This document shows positions 26,498 through 35,264 of a stretch of DNA of 64,000 nt, piece after piece. Source of the DNA: Paraburkholderia fungorum. GTDB taxonomy: Bacteria; Pseudomonadota; Gammaproteobacteria; Burkholderiales; Burkholderiaceae. The stretch spans positions 1 to 64,000 of the forward strand of contig NZ_MCAS01000008.1 of the NCBI RefSeq assembly GCF_003610895.1. Reading direction: 5' to 3'. The notes under the pieces were generated by a model, which saw only the letters and a program-made list of their open reading frames with translations, ran no database searches and was not told the origin of the DNA. Each line of letters starts with the position of its first letter. Position 1 is the first letter of the stretch. The position numbers and the translations under genes are program-made.

Positions 26498-27319
26498 GTG
26501 ACTCATCCCAACGAGCTGCCTCTTTCGCCGCTTTCCGCGCTGCAATTTTATGCAACGGCGCCCTATCCCTGCAGTTATCTGGATGGGCGCATCGCGCGCT
26601 CGCAAGTCGCCACCCCCAGCCACCTGATCAACTCCGACGTCTATACCGACCTCGTCAAAGCGGGCTTTCGCCGCTCGGGTGTGTTCACCTACCGCCCGTA
26701 CTGCGACGGCTGCCGCGCCTGCGTGCCGGTGCGCGTGCCGGTCGATCGTTTCGTGGCGAACCGTACACAGCGCCGGGTCTGGAAAAAACACGGCGAACTG
26801 GTCGCAACAGTAGCACCGCTGCATTACGACGAAGAGCATTACGCGCTCTACATGCGCTATCAGTCGGCCCGGCATGCCGGCGGCGGCATGGATCGCGACA
26901 GTCGCGATCAATACGAGCAATTCCTGCTGCAGAGCCGGATCAACTCCCGGCTGGTCGAATTTCGCGAGCCGCTGCCGGATCACCCGGAAGCACCGGGCAT
27001 CCTGCGCATGATCAGCATGATCGACATCCTCGGCGACGGGCTCTCGTCGGTCTACACGTTCTTCGAACCGGGCCTGCCGCACACCAGCTTCGGCACCTAC
27101 AACATCTACTGGCAGATCGAACAGGCGAAGAGCCTCAAGCTGCCCTACGTGTACCTGGGCTACTGGATTCGCGAAAGCCCGAAAATGGCGTACAAGGCGA
27201 ATTTCCGGCCGCTCGAAGGCTTGATCGACGGTGCATGGAGAGTGCTGGATCCTGCCAGCATGGATTTGCCGCCGGTCGATCTGGCCATTCAGGGCAGGCG
27301 CGGGCCGCTGCGACCCTAG
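26498..27319 (+). CDS. bpt: Aspartate/glutamate leucyltransferase
   Basis: 273 residues from the GTG at 26498 ([10 protein letters not shown]), matching Burkholderia homologues; an upstream ATG in the same frame adds an unconserved piece. ATE-type N-terminal domain with [19 protein letters not shown] (Cys-rich) and a C-terminal acyltransferase fold containing [20 protein letters not shown] and the [20 protein letters not shown] block. Bpt transfers leucine to N-terminal Asp/Glu (and oxidised Cys), making substrates for ClpS. aat and bpt are adjacent. Confidence 0.95.
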   Translation: MTHPNELPLSPLSALQFYATAPYPCSYLDGRIARSQVATPSHLINSDVYTDLVKAGFRRSGVFTYRPYCDGCRACVPVRVPVDRFVANRTQRRVWKKHGELVATVAPLHYDEEHYALYMRYQSARHAGGGMDRDSRDQYEQFLLQSRINSRLVEFREPLPDHPEAPGILRMISMIDILGDGLSSVYTFFEPGLPHTSFGTYNIYWQIEQAKSLKLPYVYLGYWIRESPKMAYKANFRPLEGLIDGAWRVLDPASMDLPPVDLAIQGRRGPLRP

Positions 27320-27433
27320 CCATGGCGGGGCGCCAGGCGGCCAACCCCGCGCGCTCGGCCCTATTGGTCTCATTAATGCCTTAAAGCCGGTAAAATGGCG
27401 GGTTCCCATTTTCCGGCCACCCGGCTCCGTCCC

Positions 27434-28462
27434 GTGTTCAGTTCCCTCTACCCGCTCGTACGCGCCCAACTCTTTCGCATGGACGCGGAAGACGCTCACC
27501 ACCTGACCTTGCGCATTCTTGGCGCCGCCGGCCGCACCGGCCTTGCCGGCGCGCTCGCGCCACACGTGCCGGATGCGCCGCGCACCGTCATGGGGCTGAC
27601 GTTCAGGAACCCGGTCGGGCTCGCCGCGGGGCTCGACAAGGACGGCGCGTGCATCGACGGCCTGGCGGCGCTCGGCTTCGGCTTCATTGAAGTGGGCACG
27701 GTCACGCCGCGCGCGCAGCCGGGCAATCCGCGCCCGCGCATGTTCCGCCTGCCGCAAGCGAATGCCGTCATCAACCGGATGGGCTTCAACAACGCGGGTG
27801 TCGACCAGTTCGTCAAGAACGTGCAGGCCGCGCGCTATCGCGGCACGCTCGGGCTGAACATCGGCAAGAACGCCGACACGCCGATCGAGCGCGCCGCTGA
27901 AGACTATCTGTACTGCCTCGAACGCGTGTATCCGTTCGCGAGCTACGTGACGGTCAACATCTCGTCGCCGAATACGAAGAATCTGCGCCAGTTGCAAGGC
28001 GCGGGCGAACTCGACGCGCTGCTCGCCGCCCTGAAAGATAAGCAGCAGCGTCTGGCCGACATGCACGGCAAGCTGGTGCCGCTCGCCTTGAAGATCGCCC
28101 CGGACCTCGACGACGAACAGATCAAATCGATCGCCGATACGCTATTGCGCCACAAATTCGAAGGCGTGATCGCCACCAACACCACGCTGTCGCGCACTGC
28201 CGTGACCGGCATGCAATACGGCGACGAAGCCGGCGGCCTGTCCGGCAAACCGGTGTTCGACGCGTCCAACGAAGTGATTCGCAAGCTGCGCGCCGAAGTC
28301 GGCGACACCGTGCCGATCATCGGCGTGGGCGGAATTTTCTCGGGCGAGGATGCGCGCGCGAAGCTGGCCGCGGGTGCTTCGCTGGTGCAGCTCTATACAG
28401 GTTTCATCTACCGCGGACCGGCGCTGGTGGCCGAATGCGCCCAGGCGCTGCGCCAGGGCTAA
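27434..28462 (+). CDS. pyrD: Quinone-dependent dihydroorotate dehydrogenase
   Basis: 342 residues from the GTG at 27434 ([23 protein letters not shown]), the start of class 2 PyrD; the frame extends 13 codons further upstream without homology. Typical blocks are [69 protein letters not shown] and [12 protein letters not shown]. It oxidises dihydroorotate with quinone as acceptor in the inner membrane. A TAAAAT box at 27391-27396 could be part of its promoter. Confidence 0.97.
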   Translation: MFSSLYPLVRAQLFRMDAEDAHHLTLRILGAAGRTGLAGALAPHVPDAPRTVMGLTFRNPVGLAAGLDKDGACIDGLAALGFGFIEVGTVTPRAQPGNPRPRMFRLPQANAVINRMGFNNAGVDQFVKNVQAARYRGTLGLNIGKNADTPIERAAEDYLYCLERVYPFASYVTVNISSPNTKNLRQLQGAGELDALLAALKDKQQRLADMHGKLVPLALKIAPDLDDEQIKSIADTLLRHKFEGVIATNTTLSRTAVTGMQYGDEAGGLSGKPVFDASNEVIRKLRAEVGDTVPIIGVGGIFSGEDARAKLAAGASLVQLYTGFIYRGPALVAECAQALRQG

Positions 28463-28658
28463 TTACTTGCCTGGGCCACGCGCGGTTTGCACGAGCCCGC
28501 CGCCCCGGCTGCACGCCGGGGTCGCGCACCGACTCCGCGTTCGCCTCACCCCAATCCGCCTCCGTAATATAGACATAAACAAACGGTATTTAAGTTTCGA
28601 TAGTCCGTTTTGTTATGCTTTTGTCTGTTAAAACATCAGACGTACAAAAAGGAACACG
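28463..28658 (+). promoter_or_regulatory. Promoter region of the cystine-type transporter genes
   Basis: The AT-rich 28565-28650 segment carries an interrupted inverted repeat AAACGG ... CCGTTT (28581-28586 and 28604-28609) with further similar flanks. It could be an operator, but the regulator is unknown. An AAAAAGGA site precedes the ATG at 28659. Confidence 0.45.
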
Positions 28659-29453
28659 ATGAAATTCGGCTTGCTGAAAAAGATCCTCGTCGCCGGCCTG
28701 ATCGGCGCGTCGTTCACGGCTGTCACTGCCCATGCGGACGACCTGCTCGACCAGGTCAAGCAACGCGGCACGCTGCGCATCGGTCTGGAAGGCACCTTCC
28801 CGCCGTTCAATTCGAAAGCGCCGTCGGGTGAACTGGTCGGCTATGACGTGGATATCGCCAAGGCGGTCGCCGCGAAGCTCGGCGTGAAGCCGGAATTCGT
28901 CACGACCGAGTGGAGCGGCATCATCGCCGGTCTGCAGGCGGGCAAGTTCGACGTGATCGTCAACCAGGTCGGCATCACGGACGCACGCAAACAGGTGCTC
29001 GACTTCTCGCCGGCTTACACCTACTCGGCCGCGCAACTGATCCAGCGTAAGGACGACACGCGCCAGTTCAAATCGCTCGACGATCTGAAGGGCAAGAAAC
29101 TCGGCGTCGGTCTGGGCACGAACTACATGGACATGGCGAAGTCGGTGCCCGGCGTCGACGTGAAGACGTATCCGGGCGCGCCTGAATACCTGCGCGATCT
29201 GGCCGCCGGCCGTCTGGACGCGGCGCTGAACGATCGTCTGATGCTCGCGTATCTGATGAAGAACTCGCAACTGCCGCTGCGCACGGGCGCGACGGTCGGC
29301 ACCGGCAATCCGTCGGGCATTCCGTTCAAAAAGGGCAATCCGAAGTTCGCCAAGGCGATCGACGACGCGATGGCCCAACTCGAAACGGACGGCACGTTCT
29401 CGAAGATCTCGGACAAATGGTTCGGCATCGACGTCAGCAAGCCGATCAAGTAA
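28659..29453 (+). CDS. Amino-acid (cystine-type) ABC transporter substrate-binding protein
   Basis: 264 residues with a Sec signal peptide ending AHA near residue 25. The SBP_bac_3 pattern is clear: LDQVKQRGTLRIGLEGTFPPFN, LVGYDVDIAKAVAAKLGV, IAGLQAGKFDVIVNQVGITDARKQVLDFS, and GVGLGTNYMDMAKSVPG. The sequence is closest in style to FliY/TcyJ-type cystine binders, but ligand specificity cannot be proven. It is separated from the permease gene by a strong palindromic terminator. Confidence 0.88.
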   Translation: MKFGLLKKILVAGLIGASFTAVTAHADDLLDQVKQRGTLRIGLEGTFPPFNSKAPSGELVGYDVDIAKAVAAKLGVKPEFVTTEWSGIIAGLQAGKFDVIVNQVGITDARKQVLDFSPAYTYSAAQLIQRKDDTRQFKSLDDLKGKKLGVGLGTNYMDMAKSVPGVDVKTYPGAPEYLRDLAAGRLDAALNDRLMLAYLMKNSQLPLRTGATVGTGNPSGIPFKKGNPKFAKAIDDAMAQLETDGTFSKISDKWFGIDVSKPIK

Positions 29454-29465
29454 CACACGCCAGAT

Positions 29466-29507
29466 GAAACGAAGGGCGGCATCGTCGACGATGCCGCCCT
29501 TCGTTTC
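29466..29507 (+). terminator. Perfect 42-nt palindrome between binding-protein and permease genes
   Basis: A 19-bp stem with a 4-nt loop starts GAAACGAAGGGCGGCATCG and is followed by TTT. It probably works as a partial terminator or mRNA-stabilising hairpin, keeping the binding protein more abundant than the permease. A bidirectional terminator is also possible. Confidence 0.85.
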
Positions 29508-29534
29508 TTTGCGCGCCAACCCAGGCAACCGCTC

Positions 29535-30194
29535 ATGTCCACCACTTCCCTGCTCGTTCAATCGCTTCCTGTGCTGGCACAGGGCGCCGTCCTGACGGTC
29601 AAGTTCGCGGTTCTGTCGATGATCTTCGGCCTGCTCGCCGGCGCCGTACTCGCGGTCATGGGCATCAGCCACAACCGCGTGCTGAACTGGATCGCGCGCG
29701 TGTACGTCAGCCTGTTCCGCGGCACGCCGTTGCTGGTGCAGATCTTCGTGATCTACTACGGCTTGCCGAGTCTCGGCATTTCGCTCGACCCCACGCCGGC
29801 GGGCGTGATCGCGCTGTCGGCGAACGTGGCGGCCTATCTGTCGGAGAGTATGCGCGGGGCGATTCTCGGCATTCCCAGCGGCCAGTGGCTGGCCGCCTAT
29901 AGTCTTGGACTCTCGCGACGCCAGACGCTGCGCTACGTGATCGCACCGCAGGCCTTGCGCATTGCCGTCCCGAGTCTGTCGAACAGCCTGATCAGCCTCA
30001 TCAAGGATACGTCGCTGGTGTCGGTGATTACCGTGACCGAACTGCTGCGCAGCGCGCAGGAGATTATCGCGTCGACCTATCAGCCGCTGCCGCTGTACCT
30101 CGCGGCAGCCGCGGTCTACTGGGTGCTGTGCCAGGTGCTCGAATGGGTGCAGCACTGGTACGAGCGGCGCCTCGCGCTGCCGTCACGCCATTGA
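29535..30194 (+). CDS. Amino-acid ABC transporter permease (cystine type)
   Basis: 219 residues with the HisM/TcyL pattern: YVSLFRGTPLLVQIFVIYYGLP, ANVAAYLSESMRGAILGI, and the EAA-like loop GLSRRQTLRYVIAPQALRIAVPSLSNSLISLIKDTSL. It works with the upstream binding protein and an ATPase, which is not in this window after the stop. The downstream gene is on the opposite strand, so the ATPase must be elsewhere or be shared. Confidence 0.9.
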   Translation: MSTTSLLVQSLPVLAQGAVLTVKFAVLSMIFGLLAGAVLAVMGISHNRVLNWIARVYVSLFRGTPLLVQIFVIYYGLPSLGISLDPTPAGVIALSANVAAYLSESMRGAILGIPSGQWLAAYSLGLSRRQTLRYVIAPQALRIAVPSLSNSLISLIKDTSLVSVITVTELLRSAQEIIASTYQPLPLYLAAAAVYWVLCQVLEWVQHWYERRLALPSRH

Positions 30195-30240
30195 AGCGCA
30201 ACTTCGGCGCCACTGAAGGCGCCGGCCTACGCGCTGGCCA

Positions 30241-30939
30241 CTAGCGGCTGGCGCTGAGCGACGCCGCATCCAGCGGCGCGCCGAAACGCTCGAAGCGCGG
30301 TTTGTAGTAGTGATCCGGGTCGAGCGAAAACGCGACGTGACGCGTACGGCCCATCAATTCCTTGCGCGGAAAGAAGCCGAAGTAACGCGAGTCGGCACTG
30401 TTGTCGCGATTGTCGCCGAGCATCAGATACTCGTCCGGCGGCACGATCACCGGACCGAACGAGCTACGCGGACTCGGCGCCTCGGGCGCCAGCCGCACCG
30501 TATGCACCACGCCGTCGAAGCGTTCGGTCAGATAGTCGCCTGGGGAAGCCGCATCGCCCGGCAGGGGTTTCAGTTTCAGCGGCCGATAATCCGCGCGCAT
30601 GCCGTTCACGTACAGCACGTTGTCACGCATGGCAACGCTGTCGCCCGGCAAGCCGATCAGCCGCTTGACGATCAGCTCGTGCGCCGCCGACGAATCGATC
30701 GTAACGATGTCGCCGCGCTGCGGATCGTGCAGACGCGCGATCGTGATATGCGTGAGCGGCACGCGCAGGTCATAAGCCATCTTGTCGACGAAAATCCGGT
30801 CGCCTTCGCGAATGGTCGGCAGCATCGAACCACTCGGCACGACGTTCCAGTCGGCTACGGCGCTGCGGAACAGCACCATCAGGAACAGAAAGGCGACAAG
30901 GCTCTTGTTGTCGCGCCACAGTTTTCCAAGCATGCGCAT
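30241..30939 (-). CDS. lepB: Signal peptidase I (short, single membrane anchor)
   Basis: 232 residues from the ATG at 30939. One membrane helix (VAFLFLMVLFRSAVADW) is followed by the catalytic Ser38 in NVVPSGSMLPT and Lys92 in ELIVKRLIGLPGD, with the third box GDNRDNSADSR. It cleaves Sec signal peptides on the periplasmic side. It is shorter than the main Burkholderia LepB (about 297 residues with two helices), so it is probably an accessory copy. Confidence 0.93.
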   Translation of the reverse strand: MRMLGKLWRDNKSLVAFLFLMVLFRSAVADWNVVPSGSMLPTIREGDRIFVDKMAYDLRVPLTHITIARLHDPQRGDIVTIDSSAAHELIVKRLIGLPGDSVAMRDNVLYVNGMRADYRPLKLKPLPGDAASPGDYLTERFDGVVHTVRLAPEAPSPRSSFGPVIVPPDEYLMLGDNRDNSADSRYFGFFPRKELMGRTRHVAFSLDPDHYYKPRFERFGAPLDAASLSASR

Positions 30940-31058
30940 CGCAGGCGGCTCCGGTGGAAGGTGATCGAAAGCGGCAGGCACGCCGACCCTTTTTATCCGA
31001 GTCCGCGCACCGCTGCAAATCGTACCACCGCCGCCGTAAACAACGCGGCGCCGCGCCC

Positions 31059-32057
31059 TTACTCTCCCGCGAACTTGAGCCCCAACGCCGCGCGTGCGGC
31101 ATCGGCCATTTCGATCATCTGCAGCGACTTGCCGTGCGGCATCACGGGGCTCTCCAGCTGACCCGCCCGGATCAGCTCGCAAAAATGCGCGGTCTCGTAG
31201 TTCAGGCCACCGCCCTCGAACGGTTCGTCGAGCTCGATCACGCGGGCGTCGGCGTAGCGGATCGTCGCGCGCGCCGGATTCCACCATGGCTCATGAATCG
31301 TGACATGGCCGCCTTTGGCCATCAGCAACGCGTCGCCCTTGCCGTGCAGGTCTAGCCCGCAAAACAGCTGGGCGATACCGCGTTCATGCTGACTGTTCAG
31401 GCTTGCGAACGTATCGACGCCGGTCGCGCCGAGCCGCCCGAGCGTCTGCACCTCACGCGGCGCACCGAGCCAGTCGACCGCGAGAAACATCTCGTAGACG
31501 CCGATGTCGAGCAGCGCGCCGCCCGCATGCTCGAACGACATCGACGGGTGATCGTCCGGTACGCCCGGTACCGAACAGCCGGCGCGCACGAGCCCCACTT
31601 CGCCGATCGGATCGACCTCCAGATGCGCGCGCAAGGCTCTGTAGAGCGGATAGAACGGCGGCTTCATGGCTTCCATGAAAAGCCGTTGTTCGGTGCGCGC
31701 GACCTCGAGTACACGCTCGAGTTGCGGCTTGTTGATGGTGGCGGGTTTTTCGCACAGCACGTGCAGACCGGCTTGCAGCGCGGCAATCGCATAGTCGGCG
31801 TGACTGTCCTGCACGGTGGCGATATAGAGCGCGTCGATACCGCTCGCGATCAGTGCGTCGAAACTCGCGCACACTTCGCCGCCGAATTCCTCGGCGAAAG
31901 CCAGTGCGGGTTCGGCGCGGCGCGACCACAGCGCGGTCAGTGTCGCGCGTGGCACATAGTTCAGTCCTTGAGCAAAGCGACGGGCAATGCGGCCCGTCCC
32001 AACGATCCCCCAGCGGATCATGCCGCCCGACGAGGGTTCCTGCATTGCGATAGTCAT
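31059..32057 (-). CDS. Gfo/Idh/MocA-family oxidoreductase
   Basis: 332 residues from the ATG at 32057, with an AAGGA site; the frame runs further upstream without signal. N-terminal Rossmann: IRWGIVGTGRIARRFAQGL; substrate-binding region with ALYIATVQDSHADYAIAALQAGLHVLCEKPATIN, where the CEKP motif (Lys) is the family hallmark. The GntR gene lies upstream on the same strand, separated by 181 nt. Function is unknown; family members act on sugars or cyclitols. Confidence 0.9.
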   Translation of the reverse strand: MTIAMQEPSSGGMIRWGIVGTGRIARRFAQGLNYVPRATLTALWSRRAEPALAFAEEFGGEVCASFDALIASGIDALYIATVQDSHADYAIAALQAGLHVLCEKPATINKPQLERVLEVARTEQRLFMEAMKPPFYPLYRALRAHLEVDPIGEVGLVRAGCSVPGVPDDHPSMSFEHAGGALLDIGVYEMFLAVDWLGAPREVQTLGRLGATGVDTFASLNSQHERGIAQLFCGLDLHGKGDALLMAKGGHVTIHEPWWNPARATIRYADARVIELDEPFEGGGLNYETAHFCELIRAGQLESPVMPHGKSLQMIEMADAARAALGLKFAGE

Positions 32058-32238
32058 CGTTCCTTGAAGTCCGTGCGGTTCAGAGCAGGCGCTATTGTGA
32101 CGCAAGCCGCGCGTGCATGCGCGAGGATGCGGGAGCACCGCTCATGAAGCCAGACCTCGGCGGAAAGACGATCCGGGGCGCGACTGTAACAGCCACGCGC
32201 GGTCACACTCGACCGCACTCGATCAAACGCAGCTACGC

Positions 32239-32958
32239 TCAGCCGCGCTCCGGCGGTTCCGAAGCGACCTTGCTGCCGAGTTCTTCCGTGGCGTAGTCGA
32301 TCATTGCAAGCGACGCGCTTTCCGCTTCCTTCGGATCGTGCCGTTCGATCGCTTCGAGCACGCGTTGATGCGTGCTCACGGCCCGCTCCCATAACCCGTC
32401 CTTCTGATTGACGATCGGGTTGACGGTCGAGAGCGCGCCGCGAATGATCGCGGCCATCTGTTTGAAGAACTGATTACCGCTCGCCACCATGATGCGCGCG
32501 TGGAAAAGTTCATCGGCGGCATGGTAGCTGGCCTCGCCCGGCTGGATCACGCGAAACGCTTCGAACGCCTCACGAATCGCCGCGATGTCGGCGGCACTGC
32601 CGCGCGCGGCTGCCTGCGCCGAGGCGCGCGGTTCGATCAGGAGACGAAACTCGATCACGTCGCGCAGAAACAGCGGATCGGGCTTGGCGCGAAAACGCCA
32701 GTTCACGACGTCCTCGTCGATCATGCGCCAATCGCTCATCGGCCGGATGCGCGTGCCGATCTTCGGCCGCACGTCCAGCATGTCGCGCGCGAGCAGCATC
32801 GACAGCGCCTCGCGCATGACGGTGCGGCTGACGTCGAACTCCTTCGACAGCACATCCTGCGGTGGCAGGATGGCGCCGTACTTCTCCTCGACAATACCGG
32901 TCACAAGTCCGTCCATGACCTTGCTGACCAGCGATCGATCCTTGTTTGCCTGTTCCAT
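32239..32958 (-). CDS. GntR/FadR-family (FCD domain) regulator
   Basis: 239 residues. The GntR winged helix is LVSKVMDGLVTGIVEEKYGAILPPQDVLSKEFDVSRTVMREALSMLLARDMLDVRPKIGTRI; the FCD ligand domain follows with EFRLLIEPRASAQAAARG and DELFHARIMVASGNQFFKQM, holding the conserved Asp/His residues for metal binding. It likely responds to a sugar acid and could control the adjoining oxidoreductase. Confidence 0.92.
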   Translation of the reverse strand: MEQANKDRSLVSKVMDGLVTGIVEEKYGAILPPQDVLSKEFDVSRTVMREALSMLLARDMLDVRPKIGTRIRPMSDWRMIDEDVVNWRFRAKPDPLFLRDVIEFRLLIEPRASAQAAARGSAADIAAIREAFEAFRVIQPGEASYHAADELFHARIMVASGNQFFKQMAAIIRGALSTVNPIVNQKDGLWERAVSTHQRVLEAIERHDPKEAESASLAMIDYATEELGSKVASEPPERG

Positions 32959-33448
32959 GACCCTCTCTCCCCGAAGCGGTGTTTGCCCCCGCGTAGCCTG
33001 TTGATCAACCGGCCCTGGTGTGTCGTTTTATCGGTGGGTAGTTGTTCTTTTACGATACGTTGCTAGCATCAAAACGGTTGCGCCAGTTGGGAAACGTCCT
33101 GAGAGGGTTATCCCTCTGAAGAATTGTTTCTTCTATGTAACGCCGCATATCTTGACGGGCTATAAGCTTGCGTCTCAAGCGTGCCTGCGTCGCAAAATTT
33201 GCATAGTGCGAAGACGCACGTAGCGGATCGAATTGTCTGATCCTCACTTTCTGAGCAATGCCTCACGCGCGAAAAATCCGGCCCGGCGATCGGGCACTTC
33301 ACAGGTCGAGCATCGTTGAGCGCTGAATGTAACAACCGAGAGCGAATTGAAAGGAAACGCGCCGCACACCCTGCACGCGCCGCCGCGGCACACGCAAGCC
33401 GTGAGCGATGCCGTGGCCGGGACCCCGAGCGGCAATACGGGCGCGCGC
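32959..33448. other. Gap between GntR gene and flavin-reductase gene
   Basis: 490 nt with no supported gene. The AT-rich 33110-33190 segment could hold promoter elements for the leftward GntR gene. Confidence 0.4.
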
Positions 33449-34111
33449 TCAAAGCGACCTCGCCATCGATGCATAGCGCCCGCCAAAGAAGATTAGCGGC
33501 GCATGTTCGTCGAGTGAGAACACCTGCACTTCGCCGACAAAGAGCGTGTGGTCGCCGCACGGATGCCGGTCCACCACACGTGCCGCGAACCGGGCCGCGG
33601 CATGTTCGAGAAGCACTACGTCCGGCAAGCCGTCCACCGGTGCGAAGCGCGGCGCGAAACGGCTCTGCGGTTCGCCGGAGAAGTGCCGGCTATGGCGCTC
33701 CTGCGCGTCGGACAACACGCTCACGCCGAACATCGCGCTCGTCATCAGACGCTCGTGCATGCGCGCGCGGTGCCCGACCGAGACGACGATCAACGGCGGC
33801 CTGAGCGAACCGGACATGAAGGCATTCGCGGTCATGGCGTGCATGCTGTCGCCGCTGCCGGTCGAAATCACCACGACGCCGGTGGCAAAGCGCCCCAGCG
33901 CATGACGGAAACGGCGTTCGTCGAAGCTCGATACGTTCGGGTCCGCCGGGTCCGCACTGCTCGCATTCGCGCAGGCCGTATCCGGACACGGCTGTGCGCA
34001 TTCGTCAGGAATCCGGCATATATCGAGGTCTGCCGCAGGACCCGGCGATCGTCCGGATCGTGGCCCCCCGCGTCCAACGGGCGTGGCAGACGCGTTGAGC
34101 ATTCGCGCCAT
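33449..34111 (-). CDS. Flavin reductase-domain protein
   Basis: 220 residues from the ATG at 34111, overlapping the stop of the upstream GNAT gene as TAATG; a longer reading is only a shadow of that gene. The Flavin_Reduct domain is seen as RHALGRFATGVVVISTGSGDSMHAMTANAFMSGSLRPPLIVVSVGHRARMHERL and ending in GEVQVFSLDEHAPLIFFGGRYASM. The N-terminal 70 residues are an Asp/Ala-rich extension. Such proteins supply FMNH2 or FADH2 to monooxygenases; partner unknown. Confidence 0.88.
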   Translation of the reverse strand: MARMLNASATPVGRGGPRSGRSPGPAADLDICRIPDECAQPCPDTACANASSADPADPNVSSFDERRFRHALGRFATGVVVISTGSGDSMHAMTANAFMSGSLRPPLIVVSVGHRARMHERLMTSAMFGVSVLSDAQERHSRHFSGEPQSRFAPRFAPVDGLPDVVLLEHAAARFAARVVDRHPCGDHTLFVGEVQVFSLDEHAPLIFFGGRYASMARSL

Positions 34112-34644
34112 TACAGCAGCTCGAACGTGTTGACGAACGCCGCGCCGTCGCGCTCGCGGCGCCGCGTTCCGAAGAGCGACTGGTTGCCGCGCAACTGGCG
34201 CGTCAGCCCGATGAACGGCACGCCGTGTTCGAGGTACGGCCCTTCGGTCTTGCGAAAGCCGAACTGCTCGTAGAAGCCGCGCAGCCCGACTGGCGCGCTC
34301 ACGCGCGCGGCGTGTCCCGGCCAACGTTCGGCGATCGCCTGCAGCACCCGTTCGAGCAACAGTTCGGCGGTACCGTCGCCGCGCCGCAGCGGGCTCGTCA
34401 GCACCTTGTCGATGGTGATTTCCGGATCTTCGGCGTCGCCGGGTTGCAGGCGCGCATAGGCCAGGATCGGCATGGGCCGTCCCATATCCTCGACCGCGAA
34501 GACGTGCAGCGCGTTCTCGTCGCGGCCATCGGCGTCAAGACAGACATGCGATTGCTCGACCACGAAGACCGCACTGCGCGCCCGCAAGATCAGATACAAC
34601 TCGCGAGCCGACAGCTGTTCGAAATCCAGCGTTTTCCAATTCAT
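34111..34644 (-). CDS. GNAT-family acetyltransferase (ElaA-like)
   Basis: 177 residues from the ATG at 34644. The start MNWKTLDFEQLSARELYLILRARSAVFVVEQSHVC and DKVLTSPLRRGDGTAELLLERVL match ElaA-type GNATs. The acetyl-CoA site (RRGDGTA) is intact. It is translationally coupled to the flavin reductase. The role of the pair is unknown. Confidence 0.88.
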   Translation of the reverse strand: MNWKTLDFEQLSARELYLILRARSAVFVVEQSHVCLDADGRDENALHVFAVEDMGRPMPILAYARLQPGDAEDPEITIDKVLTSPLRRGDGTAELLLERVLQAIAERWPGHAARVSAPVGLRGFYEQFGFRKTEGPYLEHGVPFIGLTRQLRGNQSLFGTRRRERDGAAFVNTFELL

Positions 34645-35012
34645 CACATTCCCCAGCGGTAAATACGTTCAGCGAGGACGGCATCGCGCGCCGCCCTCGA
34701 CGGCCTGACTCGACACGCCGGCCTGTCGTCATGGCTACACGGTACGTCCGCGAAACATGTGTTTCCGTGCGGCATCGCACTGACGCTGGGCTTTGCCAAT
34801 CCTTAAATACGAAGCGTCGGGACAAGGTCTAGCAGGAAGCCGCCAAAACCGCTTCAGCGCACCGCACAAGCGCGGCAAAGATGCATGCCGATCCCTCACC
34901 CGACATTGCGCAATGACGCCACGCGCTGCGATAAACGCTCAAGACGACGACAGCCGTTCGTCTCACGTCATCGACATTCGAAAGACTGCTCACCTACAAG
35001 GGGACACCCCAT
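34645..35012. promoter_or_regulatory. Divergent promoter region of GNAT and carrier-protein operons
   Basis: The 368-nt gap separates the GNAT gene (leftward) from the carrier-protein operon (rightward). Only the AAGGGG ribosome site before 35013 is clear; no promoter was recognised. Confidence 0.35.
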
Positions 35013-35264
35013 ATGAAAACAGCACTGCGCCGCATCCTTTCCGAATCAGCCCGCCTCGACGTCTCGCCGGATACCCTGGCCGACGACGCCGACCTCTATG
35101 CAGCAGGCCTGTCCTCGCTCGCGACAGTGCATCTGATGCTGGCTATCGAAGATGAATTCGGCATTGAAATTCCGGACCGCATGCTGACGCGCCGATTGTT
35201 TTCAAGCATCGATTCGATGGCTGCGGCGATCACCGAGCTGCAACAGGCGAAGGCGGCGGCATGA
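35013..35264 (+). CDS. Stand-alone acyl/peptidyl carrier protein
   Basis: 83 residues with an AAGGGG site. The four-helix carrier fold shows LADDADLYAAGLSSLATVHLMLAIEDEFGIEIPD, with the phosphopantetheine attachment Ser35 in GLSSL (Asp of DSL replaced by Ser). The carrier would hold an aminoacyl or acyl group on a pantetheine arm. It is the first of five tightly spaced genes, its stop overlapping the next start (ATGA). It belongs to a pathway, not fatty-acid synthesis, because the ligase and dehydrogenase are adjacent. Confidence 0.93.
   Translation: MKTALRRILSESARLDVSPDTLADDADLYAAGLSSLATVHLMLAIEDEFGIEIPDRMLTRRLFSSIDSMAAAITELQQAKAAA

Noticed and set aside
24678..28066. Long leftward frames of 539 and 620 residues opposite the NUDIX, aat, bpt and pyrD genes
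   Set aside because: They lie antisense to well-supported genes and have the Arg/His/Gln-rich composition typical of shadow frames in GC-rich DNA.
28590..30155. 521-residue leftward frame
   Set aside because: Antisense to the cystine-type transporter genes; no domain recognised.
30940..31287. N-terminal extension of the signal peptidase
   Set aside because: No homology, Arg-rich shadow composition; the ATG at 30939 gives the normal fold.
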